A model generated the notes under the pieces. That model did no database searches and was not told the DNA's origin. It worked only from the letters and a program-made list of their open reading frames with translations. Below are positions 26,078 through 37,622 of a DNA stretch of 64,000 nt, piece after piece; the stretch's first letter is position 1, and every line of letters begins with the position of its first letter. The DNA is from Perkinsus olseni (lineage: Eukaryota > Perkinsozoa > Perkinsida > Perkinsidae). The stretch lies in assembly GCA_013115135.1 (NCBI GenBank), contig JABANP010000010.1, positions 186,001 to 250,000 on the forward strand, in the 5' to 3' direction. Both the position numbers and the translations under genes were made by a program.

Positions 26078-27721
26078 TATTGGGGAGGGCGGAGAGAAAC
26101 GTTGGCGGTGATGCCAGGCTAACGACTGAGTGCGCACGGTGAAGGATTCGATAAGAGAATCTTTAGAACTTCCTAGCTACCTACGGAGATGGTCTCATAC
26201 AAGTTCATACTAAAGTTCGCGACGGTATGGTTCGAAGCCCAGAGAGCCAACTCACTCGCACTCCTCCATCAGGCGAATCGTGGATTTTCGCGCACGCCCC
26301 GCGAAGTAGCGCGCGCCCTAGAATCATCTTCGGGATTGTCATTCCATCGGGGAGAACGCTCATTCGTGTTGAATCCAACGATTGTAGGTGGATTCTGGGA
26401 TGGCTCTTGAATTTCAGGGGAGCTCTATTGGACATCCGGAACAATAATGAGCTTCAGAATCGGTTCTGTAGCCGCATTTTGCCAGGATAGGTCAATGCAC
26501 GCGTGTCCCACCCGTTGGCCGGTCACCCTGCGCGGGGAAATTGCCAGGACATGAGAGCTTCTGACACCTCCGTTACAGCCCTGGCCCGCAAATCAGGACG
26601 GGATCCGGGTTGCCCTGTCGTCAGCATACTCTCGAAAATTTCAGGATATTGTAGTTTCAGTGGAACTTTTTTGTAAGTTAAATTTCTTAGAAATTTTACG
26701 GAAGCTCGACTCTAAAACCAAGATTCTTCCGCGTCACTCAACCTCGCCCGAGAAGCTCAGGAGAAACGTATGTGTCAACCTTTTCATGTGGTTATAGGTT
26801 GTTGTGAAAATCCGCGTCGCAATACAAAAACCTCCTACCGTAGGCGTGACAAACCAGAGGACGAAAAAAGCTAACAATCACCAGTTTAAGTTGCACCTTC
26901 GCCGTGTCTTCACCCACGCGGCCTCGAACCGCAGCCCGCATGCCGTGAAATTCGAGAATGCCGTCGAGAGGTCGGGTTACACCGAAAGACGGCACTGCAG
27001 TTCCTCGCGGGATTCGCTTTTGCACTTGGCAGGGCTAGTAGAGATAAGTGGACCTAGAAATATTGCAAATGTAGATCCTCGAGCGTGGCGCCGTCTTGCG
27101 TTTTTCACCGTCGGGGGTGTCCAGCGGGTGATGCCTTCCAGTTGACCCTGTTGGTTGGCACAGGCTCATGTCCGTGGATCCAACGACTCCTGATAACCGA
27201 TATCAGTGGCAGGAAAGGGAGGCACATCTCAACACTCATTTGAGTGACTCACAACGGAGCTACGAACGCCTTCACGGGACGCTCAGACGACCGAGGTCCA
27301 CCTCGAGGTAGGACAGTCTCGTGTAGGGATCTTGATTCTTTCGGGGCGCGCTAGACACAACAGATAGATTGTTTCTTGCGGTCAGCAAACTTGCATCGCG
27401 AAGAGTGAGAGGTCTCTTTCGGGTATAAGTTATTCGCCCGCCCTCTAGTATCATTCAAAACCACAATGCTACATCGCGGTCAATTAGCCGGCCGAGTAGC
27501 GTCCCTCGAGAAATCATCACTGTCAGTGTAGGTCGTCACGAACGGTTACCCCACGGGCTGACACCGGCGGTGTAGCTCTCACCACTGCATCGTGTACGCC
27601 GCGTCAACGGTCTCCTGTGGCTGCATGGAGAGAGCGTCGAGAGCTAGAGTACTTGGCCGAAGCACAGGAGATCGTAGGCGATTCCGCTTCACTGACCTCG
27701 ACTCCCACTGCTTCTCCTTAG
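26078..27721. other. Intergenic region, no gene recognised
   Basis: About 1.6 kb between the divergent snRNP G gene and the NHR-module gene. Two overlapping open frames near 26200-26490, on opposite strands, have no recognisable motif. A short A/T-rich patch lies near 26640-26700. The region probably holds both promoters and possibly unresolved 5' exons of the next gene near 27590-27720. Confidence 0.45.
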
Positions 27722-30700
27722 GGTCGAAAGGTCGCGCAGCTTGCACTCCCTTCGACAGCGGCGAAGGCGCTAGATCTCCTCCGGCCTCCCAGGAGTGCAC
27801 TTTCCGGTCTCACTGGCTGGGATATCCAACTGCACGGTAACAACGTACGTGTGGACTCACACGACCCCAACCTTGCCTACAAACCCTCGACCGTCCATTG
27901 GAGAGATACTAGCGTCACCATCATCGGTAATGGCCCTGTCCATGCCTTCTCCAATTGCTGGTACTACGAGGTCACAGTGAAGAGAGTGGACGCCCTCCCT
28001 GCGGCACATGCCAAGGTGGTCCTTCCTGAGGACCCTCCAGCCGGGCTGACTTTGGGTGTCACAGCCACGAACCCTGATAATCTCGCCTCTGTACCCGGCG
28101 GTGGCTCCTGGACCCTGCCCGGGACGGTTCTGGTAGGTTACGATGGCCAAGTGTCAGTAACAGAATCGAGCCAGCCGCAGTTCGCCGCCATTTCTACTGG
28201 ATGGTCCCCAGCTAGGGGCCTCGCTGCTGGCAGGAGAGTGGGCGTATTAATCCCTGCTCATGGAGGCGTGCGCCACAGACTGTTCTTACTAGTAGACGGC
28301 AGAGTCGTCGTGAGGGGACCTAAGGTGCCCTTCGACCCGACCAACATGCCCGTTTGGCCGGTGGTCGAACTGCTAGGCAACGCCCGAGCGGTTACACTGG
28401 TACAAGTGTCCGCGTTGTCTCCCCCGACTCACCAGCTAGCAGCGTGCGTCGGTGACGAGAACGACAAGAGCGTCGAGGAGGACATCGAGGAGGCCAGAGT
28501 GTGCTGTCAATGGGGCGTGGCTGGTCGAAGCATACGGTTGATGGCTGACAGGAAGATGGCTGTTGTGGCTCTGGATGACCGAGGGGACGAGAAGCTTCCT
28601 CTTGGCGGCAGAGTTGTTGTCGGCAACGGGCCTGTGAAGGAATTCACTGATGGGGTTAAGTACTTCGAGATCAAGATCAAGATGCTGCGGCGGGAGGTGA
28701 TTCAACCGACAGCAGGACAAGAGGCCTCCCCCACTGGTAAACGGCGGTGTCCGCTACGCCAGAAGACAGGCCGCTCGATGAGCGTGGGATATCATATGTC
28801 GCCCCAAGGGATACACAGAATTCCGCAAGTCTGTCACATACGGGACCTGCCCAATACCAACTACATCGACGTGGAGCATCCTGCTGTCCCTCTAGGGCTC
28901 TCGACTCGGATCGGTCTTCTCCTCTCCCGGGAGGAAAAGATTCTCGCCCTCTTCGTCGACGGTCAGCTGCAAGCTCGGATGAATATAACCTGCGCTGCGC
29001 TACTGGATGCAGCCAATCCTAAGGTCTATCCGGTGGTGGACCTCGGCAAGGGGATCTGGGCGGTGTCCTTCGTAGCGAGCGCCGGACCACCAAAAGGAAG
29101 CCCAGCCGTCGATTGAGCTGTCCAACAGGAATAACGCGGCCGTGATGATTCAGCGATTTTGTACGGAGACGCCGGAATCTGCAGAGGTTGAAGGATGCCA
29201 TTATCGAGGTAGAACGATACCCAACGGCTGCTGTAGGGGAGTAAGATGCTCAGGCCCAAGGCAGGAGGAAACGACTCGAAGAATCGGCGCAGCAGAAAGA
29301 GCATGAAGAGAGAACAGATGGAGTCGCTCCAGGAGATACGGAACTTGATGCGCAGTACAAAGGATATTTTATCAAATATCCAACAACAACAGCAGCAGAG
29401 TCAGAGGAGCCCATCGCCGCCGCCCGGCATTCCTCGGAAGGTGGTCGAGGATGGTCAGGTAAGTCGTTGCGACTGGAGAAGTGCCATAACCGACTCGCCT
29501 GCAGCGATGGGCTCAGCCCCTACCTCGAACCACAGGCGATGAGGATGGTGTGGTAGGAGCTATCAGAAGGACGCGGCCTCCGCAGGACCACGAGAATAAG
29601 GAGGTTGGTCATTATGAGCCCTTGGGAGGGTGACAACAGGGTTTCTATCAGCCATCTCAGCCTCGCACAAGAGCGAATCGCCGTAATACAGAAGCAGCGA
29701 CTCAACGGACTCAGGCTGTTGAGCCCCGTCAGACTGGTCGAGTGAGTCCCTAGGGGTAAGTAGGAGAAAGACAATCGTTTCTGTCAGCGTCGACAGTCTC
29801 GGGCCGGAGCCAGCGGACGTGGTACACAACGAAAAATTTCGACCACGCAAGCTGTAGACTCCCACAGGAGCATTCGAGTGAGTTGCTAAGGGTAATTGAA
29901 AACGCGGAACTTGTCTCCCTCTCAGCGTTCTGGTCGTCCCCGGCCCCGGACGAGACCCATTGAGGGTGGTGGCGTCGTCGATACCACCCCTCCCCCGCAG
30001 GCTGTAGAGCCCCGCGGGGAGGAGCAGGTGGATCTGCAGAAGCCTCCTCGTTCTGATCGTCCCAACCCTCCTACGAGGGTCAGCAGAGTTAGCGTGGTGG
30101 AAACGATACCGAGTATTCGCTCCGGCTGCAGGTGAGGCACCTCCCTCGTGTCGTCCAAATCTTGATGAGCTAGTCACTCCGCAGATCTTTCCTCTACCCG
30201 TCACCATGGCGTTTCGTGCTCGTGTCTAAGGAAGGCGTACGGCTCAGTCGGCGGAAGGGCGCCGAGTCCTCCGTTGGGAACATAGCGATCGGCGCTCAGC
30301 CTTTGACGAGGCACGACAAGTACCTTGCCTTCTTCTACTCCGTCATAGTGGAGACGTTCTTGCCGGGGCTGGCTGGCGGCCTAGCACTCGGAGTCACAGC
30401 GTCAACTCCCGATGAGATCAAAGATGACATAGCGAAAGTGAGCGAGTCGGGTTCTCAGCAGCCGTGTTAGTCTTCGTCGATCAGAGCAAACCGCTGGCCA
30501 AGAGTGCCGATAGAGTCCTTGACACCTTCATGGTGGGCCTGAGGGGGAAGATGTACTCTCCCTTTTGGGAGCGCAAGTCTAGGCCTTGTCCGTGGAGTGG
30601 GACCTTGGAAAACGGCTTGCAAGGCGGCAGCATGGTGCCTACGCCGCGGAAGGTCTCGTCGTCCTCGTCAGTGTTTTATCAGGTCACCCTGGCAGTGGGA

Positions 30701-31198
30701 TTGAACGGTCGGATGCACGTCTTCGTTGACGGTGAGCTCGTGGACATCAAGTGCCCCAGTGGCGTGCCCCAACGCGACTCCGCCCCAGTGTATCCAATAG
30801 TGGAACTCGCAGGACAGGCCCATGTGGTAACGAGCGTTTCTCAGCTCCGCCGTCCTCATTCTGCCGCGCTCGTTCCCAGGTCAAGCTCGTCCCAGACGCG
30901 GAGTTGCCCCGCAGTATAGCACTTGTTGTGGACCAGCTGTTCCGGAGAGGCCGTCTCCGATGAGGACGGCTCTAGTGGATCTGAGTCTTCCTACACCACC
31001 TCATCCGCGAGCTCCGAAGAACCGCCTCGCAGTCTCACAAGGTCCTCTTCCTATTCCTCGAGGTCATCATCTTACGACAGCGAAAGTCGAACGTCGCGGA
31101 GTTCGTCTGGCTCCAGTAACAGTCAGACTGAATCATCTGGATCAGAGGAGAGCTCCGGCTCCTCAGCTCCTGGATATTTCGATCGCTTATTCGATTGA
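27722..31198 (+). CDS. Protein with three neuralized/SPRY-like (NHR) modules and a Ser-rich tail
   Basis: A long exon (open from an acceptor-like CTTAG ending at 27721 to 29116) encodes two beta-sandwich modules of the neuralized-homology/SPRY kind. Module 1 (~27800-28420) has VHWRDTSVTIIGNGPVHAFS, WYYEVTV, GLTLGVTATNPDNL, LFLLVDGRVV and VWPVVELLG. Module 2 (~28510-29090) has RVVVGNGPVKEFTDGVKYFE, RIGLLLS, LALFVDGQLQ and VYPVVDLGKGIWAV. A linker follows with IQ-like NNAAVMIQRF, a basic coil (KREQMESLQEIRNLMRS), a Gln run and Pro-rich sequence. Module 3 (~30215-30870) has VRLSRRKGAESSVGNIAIG, LALGVTASTPDEI, MHVFVDGELVDI and VYPIVELAGQA. The C-terminus is about 80 residues of Ser-rich sequence ending DRLFD. 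NHR modules mediate protein binding, for example in E3 adaptors, but no RING was seen. Introns in the linker and the start codon are unresolved. Two adjacent genes rather than one is possible. Confidence 0.65.
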
Positions 31199-32096
31199 TG
31201 TTCTTGCATGCAGTATTAGTGGCTTTGTCCCAACACCACTATGATCTTGAATTTGCTGGGAGTCGACATTCAAGGGGCGATCAGTGAAAGGCCCTCGTCT
31301 GGTCGACCAAATGACCTCGGAGTGCCACAACTCTACACTGCAAGAGCGTTTTCCCGTCGGAGGACAAGTCAGACAAATCGTCGAGCGTTTCACATGACAC
31401 ACGCTTCATGGGGTAGCCTCGCGTTGGCAGCTAGTACACCTGTAGACTTGGATAATCCGCGACATCTCTCGTCTGTCCTTACCGTCCGATGTTCACAACC
31501 ACTGAGAACGCAGCGCTAGTGTCTATTAATCGAAATAGGGAATTTCCCTAAGGGAATGATCGGCATTCTGGCCAATTTCTGACCACAAGTAAAGTGCCGT
31601 AGAAGAAAAAAACTTGTCGGCTACGCGATTGCCTACGAGCATCGAGTAACGTGTCGATCGTCGATGATCGTTCCATAAAACGAAGTGATTAAAAATTCAT
31701 GAAGGGCTGAGCCATGAATTTGAAGTCGAGAAAACTATTGAAAGGTCGAAAAAACGAACAGATGAATAGCCACTGTTCATAAAAAAACTGATCATCCTCA
31801 GCTTCGTCATTCTACTCAGTTTCATTGAGACATCGTTCAAGGCATCGTTTAACGGCATCACAGATCTCCGTTGAGGACCAAGTGACTATATCTACTGAGG
31901 TCAGCCAAAGATACGACATTTCCTTCGCCGAACTTCGCTGAGAGCTCGTAGGGACTCGGCTCAGCATCTCCCAAAGTAGTTTTTATACCTACTATAGGAG
32001 AATCGACGAGTAGTTACGAGAGAATACGCACCTTCAGCAAAGGCACCCGCGCTGTCCTCGTCAGCATCGATTTTTCCTTCGTAATAGTGATGCTTA
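31199..32096. other. Intergenic region, convergent gene ends
   Basis: About 900 bp between the stop of the NHR-module gene and the stop of the histidine acid phosphatase. It is A/T-richer than its neighbours around 31520-31800. No coding motif or RNA structure was recognised. It should hold two 3' ends. Confidence 0.45.
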
Positions 32097-33645
32097 CTAA
32101 ACCCTATCCACAAGCTCGGGAGCCCCACTGTCGCTCCACGACACCCACAGCTCGAGCCCTACCGCGTCGGCAAAGTCGGGGATGAAAACGTTATTACGAT
32201 TGACGGCGAGGATCTGCAACAACCGCGCTTCAAGATCTCCGACTGTCGTAGATTGTGAAGCCTGAACCTCCCTTCCCCCGACCTACACTCTGCAGGGAAT
32301 ATATATCGATATCGTGGCCAGACAGAAAGATGAGGCCCTTCGGTACAGCCGTTAGTGTAGCAACCAGCCAGCGAAGGAGACGCCCTGCACCGAGTCGTCC
32401 GATATCCAAACCTTGGTAACGCGTTTGCATTATCCACTCGCGTGCACTGAGTACCTAGGGATGAATGGCAAGAGAAATCGAGAGCGGGTTGATATGCAGG
32501 ACGAGCGCAAGTCTTCTTACCTCCTTCGCGAGCTCGTCAGCTCGATCGGTGAAGGGCAGAGGCAAATCATGCACTTTATTAGAGATAATGACATCCCCGA
32601 GTTCTCTGAGCTGTCCAATCTCCGTCAAGCGAAATGCATCCATGAGATGCGCAAAGTCGCCCCGAGCTTTTCTTTCATACTCGGGGGTCCGCTCCTTCTC
32701 AATCAACAGCTTCTTCAACTCTGGACTATCAGGCCGGAGCAAGCCATCTTTGACTTGCACTGCTGCTGCTGCTGCTTCTTCACCGTCGAAGAAACTGCAC
32801 AGGATGGTAGCAGTACGCGATGCTGCCCGACGGCACGCTTCACAGTGCACGACCACACGACCAGTCCGATTCACAGCTGGAAATCAAACACATCTAATCT
32901 CAGGAAAGGCTTGCACGCTGTGGTCACGTTAGACCACTAAATATCTGCACCATCACCACCAGCATCCGCTCATCGTTGGCACTAATGGGAACTAGCTAGT
33001 GACCGTTCAAGCAGACCAGATTAAAGGCCTTCCGTCGGAACCCTAACCTTCCCCGCAGGACATTTTGTCGCCATGCCAGAGGGAAAGCGAGGCACTTGTA
33101 ACGAACTCACCCTTCCACGAATGCCTCCGCGCTGAGCCGTGCCCTCTCTTTACTAGAGGAGAAAACCTCCACCTTCTGATGAGCGAGGTCCTCGAAGATA
33201 TACTGGTATCGGTGCCCCATCACGCGCATCTGGGCCTTCCCGAGACTAGTCAGGGCACCAGGAGCCTGGCAAGATCACACTCAATGCAACCAGCCTCGTG
33301 CCTTCTGAGAGTACCAGAATGTCTTTCCAGGGGTAATCGCCCACGGGATAAAACGATAAATTAGTAGGGGTCCGAGCCCCATGGCGAGAGAGTACCTATT
33401 GAAGAGGTGAGGGTTGTTATACTCTTCGATGCCCAAGTGACTCCTGAACATTCACCGTTAGCTGCATAGCTTTCATCCAAGGACCGACCACTTCAAAACC
33501 CCCAGCCGGAAGGCGTTCGAGGACTTACAATGGCCGCAAGGCGCTTCACTGCACTCGGCCCTCCAGCAGTGGCGAACCCTCGTCCGGTTGAAACTGTGAG
33601 GAGCAAGAACGCCGTGCGCGCGTGCCTTCTTCCAAAGCAGGCCAT
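32097..33645 (-). CDS. Histidine acid phosphatase family protein, probably secreted
   Basis: Histidine-phosphatase superfamily (acid phosphatase branch), which hydrolyses phosphomonoesters through a phosphohistidine. ATG at 33645 opens a signal-peptide-like exon (MACFGRRHARTAFLLLTVST) followed by a GTAAGTCC donor. Conserved segments follow in order. Near 33260-33115 there is LTSLGKAQMRVMGHRYQYIF and VFSSSKERARLSAEAFVEG, the usual L-T-x-x-G-x-x-Q-M and S-x-x-x-R-x-x-x-S-A motifs. Near 32860-32460 there is a long helical insert with KARGDFAHLMDAFRLTEIGQ. Near 32340-32290 is GLIFLSGHDIDIYSLQS, carrying the HD proton-donor motif. The C-terminal segment AVNRNNVFIPDFADAVGLEL ends at the stop 32099-32097. 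A GCT/GCA run encodes a short poly-Ala stretch. The RHG-type N-terminal catalytic motif was not located and should lie on a small exon near 33370-33500. HDID instead of HDTT is a mild oddity. Confidence 0.75.
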
Positions 33646-33964
33646 CGATCGAGCAAGAGAGGTCGCACTGTTAGACAAGAGGGATTTACCGCAGGGGTCT
33701 CCAACAATCGAAACTCTACGTTAGCTTTCCGTCTACACAGTCTCTGACCAAAAAATGCGGAACGCAAAAATGAGGCCACTAGCCAAGAAATTGGAGGCAG
33801 TACTCGCTGGCGGGGAAGCAAGCGTAGAGTACGCATAACCCGTGCATCGTACATGGCATGAGAACGCGACTTGTGAAAATGTCGTAATGGCATGGTGCCC
33901 TCATCTTTGCCTTATCTCTTCTTACAGTCTGCATAGTCAGTCGTACTAGTTCGCTGTACTTTGG
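33646..33964. other. Intergenic region upstream of the acid phosphatase
   Basis: About 320 bp with no recognised feature; probably the phosphatase promoter and the 3' end of the small gene upstream on the same strand. Confidence 0.4.
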
Positions 33965-35079
33965 TCAGTCACTTGGTCTCGCGTCACGGTCGCTCTGCGC
34001 GTGCGTGCGTGCTTTTGCGGTGGCCGCAACTCCCGCTTGTTCCAGAGACGCGTTGACGATACCCAAACCGTCGAAGGGAATCTCTTCAACGGGATATCGT
34101 ATCAAGAATAAACTCGGTTCTTTACCAAGCAAGTGACCCGGAGGTAGAGGTGTCGCAGTTCGACAGTCGAACCTCAGTGCGAAGTTCAAGCGCCTAGAGA
34201 ATCCTTGAGGGTACGTAGAGGAGCGTTTGAGTTAGTGCCCGCGAGAGTAGGCACTCATGTCGCCGGGGTTCACTGACGGCTTTACTTCGAGCCGTCGCAA
34301 ACTGTGTGCAACAGGGCAGCCAGTTCGAGCTCTTATCTGCCTCTGCCTTTTCAGACCGAGTTTTCTATTTCATTTTGTTACCTCGCGCATTAGAGGTCCA
34401 GGAAGGCAACCCGAAAGATCAATGGACCCCACCTCCGAGAGGATTGAAGACAACTGCCCCCGAGGATCACTAAGGTAAACACAACAACTCTGGTGGTAAC
34501 GACAACACCCTCAGACTAAGGCTATTGGTAAAGACGTGGACGTAGCATGCCATCGCCTGAAAGCATACACGTAGCCACGGCAACTCTCTGGAACATCTCA
34601 CCTAGCTTTCCAGGTGCTCAGCCCTCCTGCCCTGTGGTGCGCTTGGGCGACAGTATCCGGGTTGAGATGTCCTCTGGTACGACGACCGAAATAGGACAGG
34701 CAAGAGCCAGAGCGGGCGAGGCTTCGGGGCTGAGATTAAGCAACCCTATCGACATCCTCTACCACGCTCGGCCCCTACGGTTTTGAATGGCTCCAAAGGC
34801 TGTAGAGAATTTTTCCAGAGGCTCCTCTTCGGCTGAGGTTTAGGCGGGATTGGACCGAAGACGGGCCCAGGCGTCGGCGGCTTGGGTGGCGGCAGAAGGA
34901 ACCAGTGACCTGATGGCTGGCTTTGCGATAGAGACAACGGAGCTGATTACCTTTCGAGACACCAATGGGGTTGATCGTCTCCTTGACACCGTTAAAGAAC
35001 CTGACCGATAGACGAGTATTAACGGCGAATGACTCTCACCAATGACATGACCAAAATCGAGCTGAGCCGAGTTATTCAT
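33965..35079 (-). CDS. Small multi-exon gene of unknown function, Pro-rich centre
   Basis: ATG at 35079 begins MNNSAQLDFGHVI and is followed by a good donor (GTGAGAGTC, near 35041). The next exon gives FFNGVKETINPIGVSK. A third, entered through an ATCAG acceptor, gives GHWFLLPPPKPPTPGPVFG then PIPPKPQPKRSLWKN. The phases agree across both joins, and the Pro-rich segment is well formed. Further downstream, segments near 34680-34630 (PISVVVPEDISTRILSPKRT) and 34110-34010 (LIRYPVEEIPFDGLGIVNAS) look coding, but their joins were not traced. I recognise no family. It lies between the ARM-like gene and the phosphatase in a same-strand run. Existence of the first three exons is likely; the 3' end is uncertain. 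Confidence 0.45.
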
Positions 35080-35423
35080 CCACGACTCCTAAGATCTTCA
35101 GTACGGAACAAAGGGCTCACCCAGTCTCCGAGCGGTGTAGTCCTCTGGAGGGCTTCGGGAAGCCACTCGCCCTGATTATTCCCTCTGCACGGTATGTCGG
35201 CCGAGTACCATCGAGTGATGCCGGAATATGCCGCCTCCCGCGATAGAGGAGACATGACGGGAGGAGAACCCAAAACTGCTGTCGCTCACGTCAACGCTCC
35301 TAAAAACCCAGAGACCTTGAGCGTGTTGCGTGACAAGCTTCCAACCTCACGAGGAGTGGAGAGAAAAACCGAGTGGCATCTACGGACGACAACCCAACGC
35401 AATGACCAATACCAGCTACGAGG

Positions 35424-37422
35424 TCAACCTAATTCACGAGAAACTATAATGGCAAGAAAGTTCTGCAAAGCAATCTCCTTCTTAGCCACCGCTGCATCCC
35501 CAGCCGCCGGGGCCGTCTCCAGGGCGGCTTCCACAACCTGTCGCACTCGAGGCCAGTCCACCTGGTCCCTAGGGGCCTCCCTCAGCTCCCGCATGGCAAC
35601 GTTGCCGACGTATCCTGATACTTCCCAGACCCTCTCTAGGATGCGCAGTAAGAACGACGAGCATCGCCGCTTCACGTTGCACGAAGCCTTGGCGCTCCCC
35701 AGGGCCCTGCCAGCCACCATAGCAACCTTGCCCAGCGACCGATCCTTCGGGTTGCGCAGTTCCTCGCTTGGGCGTAAAGCCTGGTCCAGCAGGATGTCCG
35801 GAGGATTCTCGCACCTCGCGAGCTCGTCGAGGGCCTGGAGGCGCAGCGAGTGATATCGTCCGTCTCGAAGACACTCTGACACCAACCGAACAGCAAGCCT
35901 CACCAATGCAGCCGGAGACTCTTCAATCTCGATCACTCGGACGCTCACGGGCAAGACCGCTCCCCGCTGAGCGCAAATCTCGGGTACCGTGCCGTGACGG
36001 AGCGACGCTGCATGCTCAGCTTGCGCGACTAGCAAAGCGTCAACGCCCGTCAATGTTTCAAAAGTCAGATGCTTCGCAATGGTCTCGAAAAGTAACGGGG
36101 CAGCGGCCTCCTCGCAAAGCAGCATATTCGACCAGGGCTGGCACTAGGCAGGGTACTCGCTGAGCGGTCCGCGTTGCAGCGAGGAAGGCCCGACACCTCA
36201 CCGTCTTGTCAGGGCTGCCGAGGGAGTCCCTCAAGTAGCGAGCAGCCGGCCCTTGTGGATCCCCGCCCAGGAGTAAGCATGCCTGAGCAGCATCCACCAG
36301 CCCCACCGAGTCATCCTCAGGGTCACCAGTCGTCTCCATGACCCTCTTGAAGACCTCGTCAAGTGCCCCATCTCGGTCGGCCGCGGCGGGGGCGCTTGCG
36401 GCAACAGCAGCGCTCGCCCGAGCAGCAGCCTGCCGATCTTCACTCGACTTGAACTCGCTGGTGAGAAGCCTCAGTGCAAAGCCTCGGATCTCCTCCGCTA
36501 CCTCGACGCCCACGGTTGCCCTCTGAGATCAGCAGCCGTGAGCACGCGAGCTCGAGATCGTAGCCTGTCCGTACCTTCCCAAGCCTGGCGTCCTGCTGTG
36601 CTGGAAAGACCAGTGGCAACAGACTAGCAAGCTCGGAGCCCGCTGATATGGCCGTGCGACGATCTAGCAGCTCCCGACTGTCGAGCAACCTAATCCGTTG
36701 TGGCAACTCGCCCATCAGGGACGGCAGGCGACCCTACCTCCTGGCAGCAGCCAGCAGCCTCAGCGTCTCCCGACTGCAGCTCTTAGTCGTCACAGCTCTC
36801 CCACCAGTTTTGCTCCCCCCTTCGAGCTCGTGACGTAGAGTAGCCGCACAGGCGTGAACCGCTGCCCGACGGACGTACGGAGACTTGCCGCTGGTGCCTG
36901 GCAGGGCGGTCGATTGGGTCCTTGCGACCCACCCCAACCCTTACACTGAGTGAGCAGACCGGGACAGTCGAGGGTGTCTAAAAGCCATGCTTGGGAGACA
37001 TGGCCCGTCCTGGCATGCCGCACCATTGCAGTGTAGCACCTGCGGACCGACTGCCAGAGAGCAGCTCATCCCAGAGGCCCTACCGTAGGGCCTCGGCCTG
37101 TAGTCGACTAGAGCGATCGATCCAGTCTATTCCATTTTCCTTAGTCGAGTCCATCAGTGTTGAAGGCCGAGCTCTCGCCTGTCTCACGGTGACTGGTGCA
37201 CCCCCACCACCGCAGCACCGCCAGCCACTCTGACTCCCTCTGCGTCCAAGCAGGGGTGCCGAAGTTAGCGTTCTTCGGCAGCAGACGGTAGACCCTCTGG
37301 AGCGCCCGATAGACCCTATTCTTATTAACCGAGGGGACACCCTCATCCGTCTGCCGTCTACAACCACAATACTCCTCTACGATGGAATCTAGCAATTCGA
37401 CCAACGTCGGAGTTACAACCAT
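35424..37422 (-). CDS. ARM/HEAT-like alpha-solenoid protein, family unknown
   Basis: ATG at 37422 gives MVVTPTLVELLDSIVEEYCG, continuing NKNRVYRALQRVYRLLPKNA. Later exons are Ala/Leu/Arg-rich helices: YVRRAAVHACAATLRHELEG (~36880-36820), LPQRIRLLDSRELLDRRTAI (~36710-36650), EEIRGFALRLLTSEFKSSED (~36500-36440) and a final long exon (36125-35424) with SLRLQALDELARCENPPDIL and VRQVVEAALETAPAAGDAAV, ending IIVSRELG. The amphipathic repeats and repeated R-A-A/A-L patterns indicate a HEAT or armadillo fold, used as a protein-binding scaffold. I could not place it in a named family; tubulin cofactor D-like or assembly chaperone proteins are possibilities only. It starts about 200 bp downstream of the reductase stop, on the same strand. 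Confidence 0.6.
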
Positions 37423-37622
37423 AAACGTGGAATCTGAACGTCTGTGAAAGGTCGCTCGTCTGAGATATCTTCCGCGGGGATGATCGCGATAGACGAAGCA
37501 GCCGAGCGTTGGCAACCAGTGACAGCTGGGGAGGGCTGTACTCATCCAAAGCCCTTTATGACAACCCAACACTTGCTGCGCTTCTCTGAAACTCACTAGG
37601 AATATAAAACGCAGTGTCGGGT

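Noticed and set aside
29563..30207. A 214-codon open frame on the minus strand
   Set aside because: It is antisense to the linker of the NHR-module gene, is Arg/Ser/Pro-rich in the way of antisense frames, and lacks a domain.
35194..36163. Plus-strand frames of 131-219 codons opposite the ARM-like gene
   Set aside because: They mirror the GC-rich helical exons on the minus strand and show no recognisable motif.
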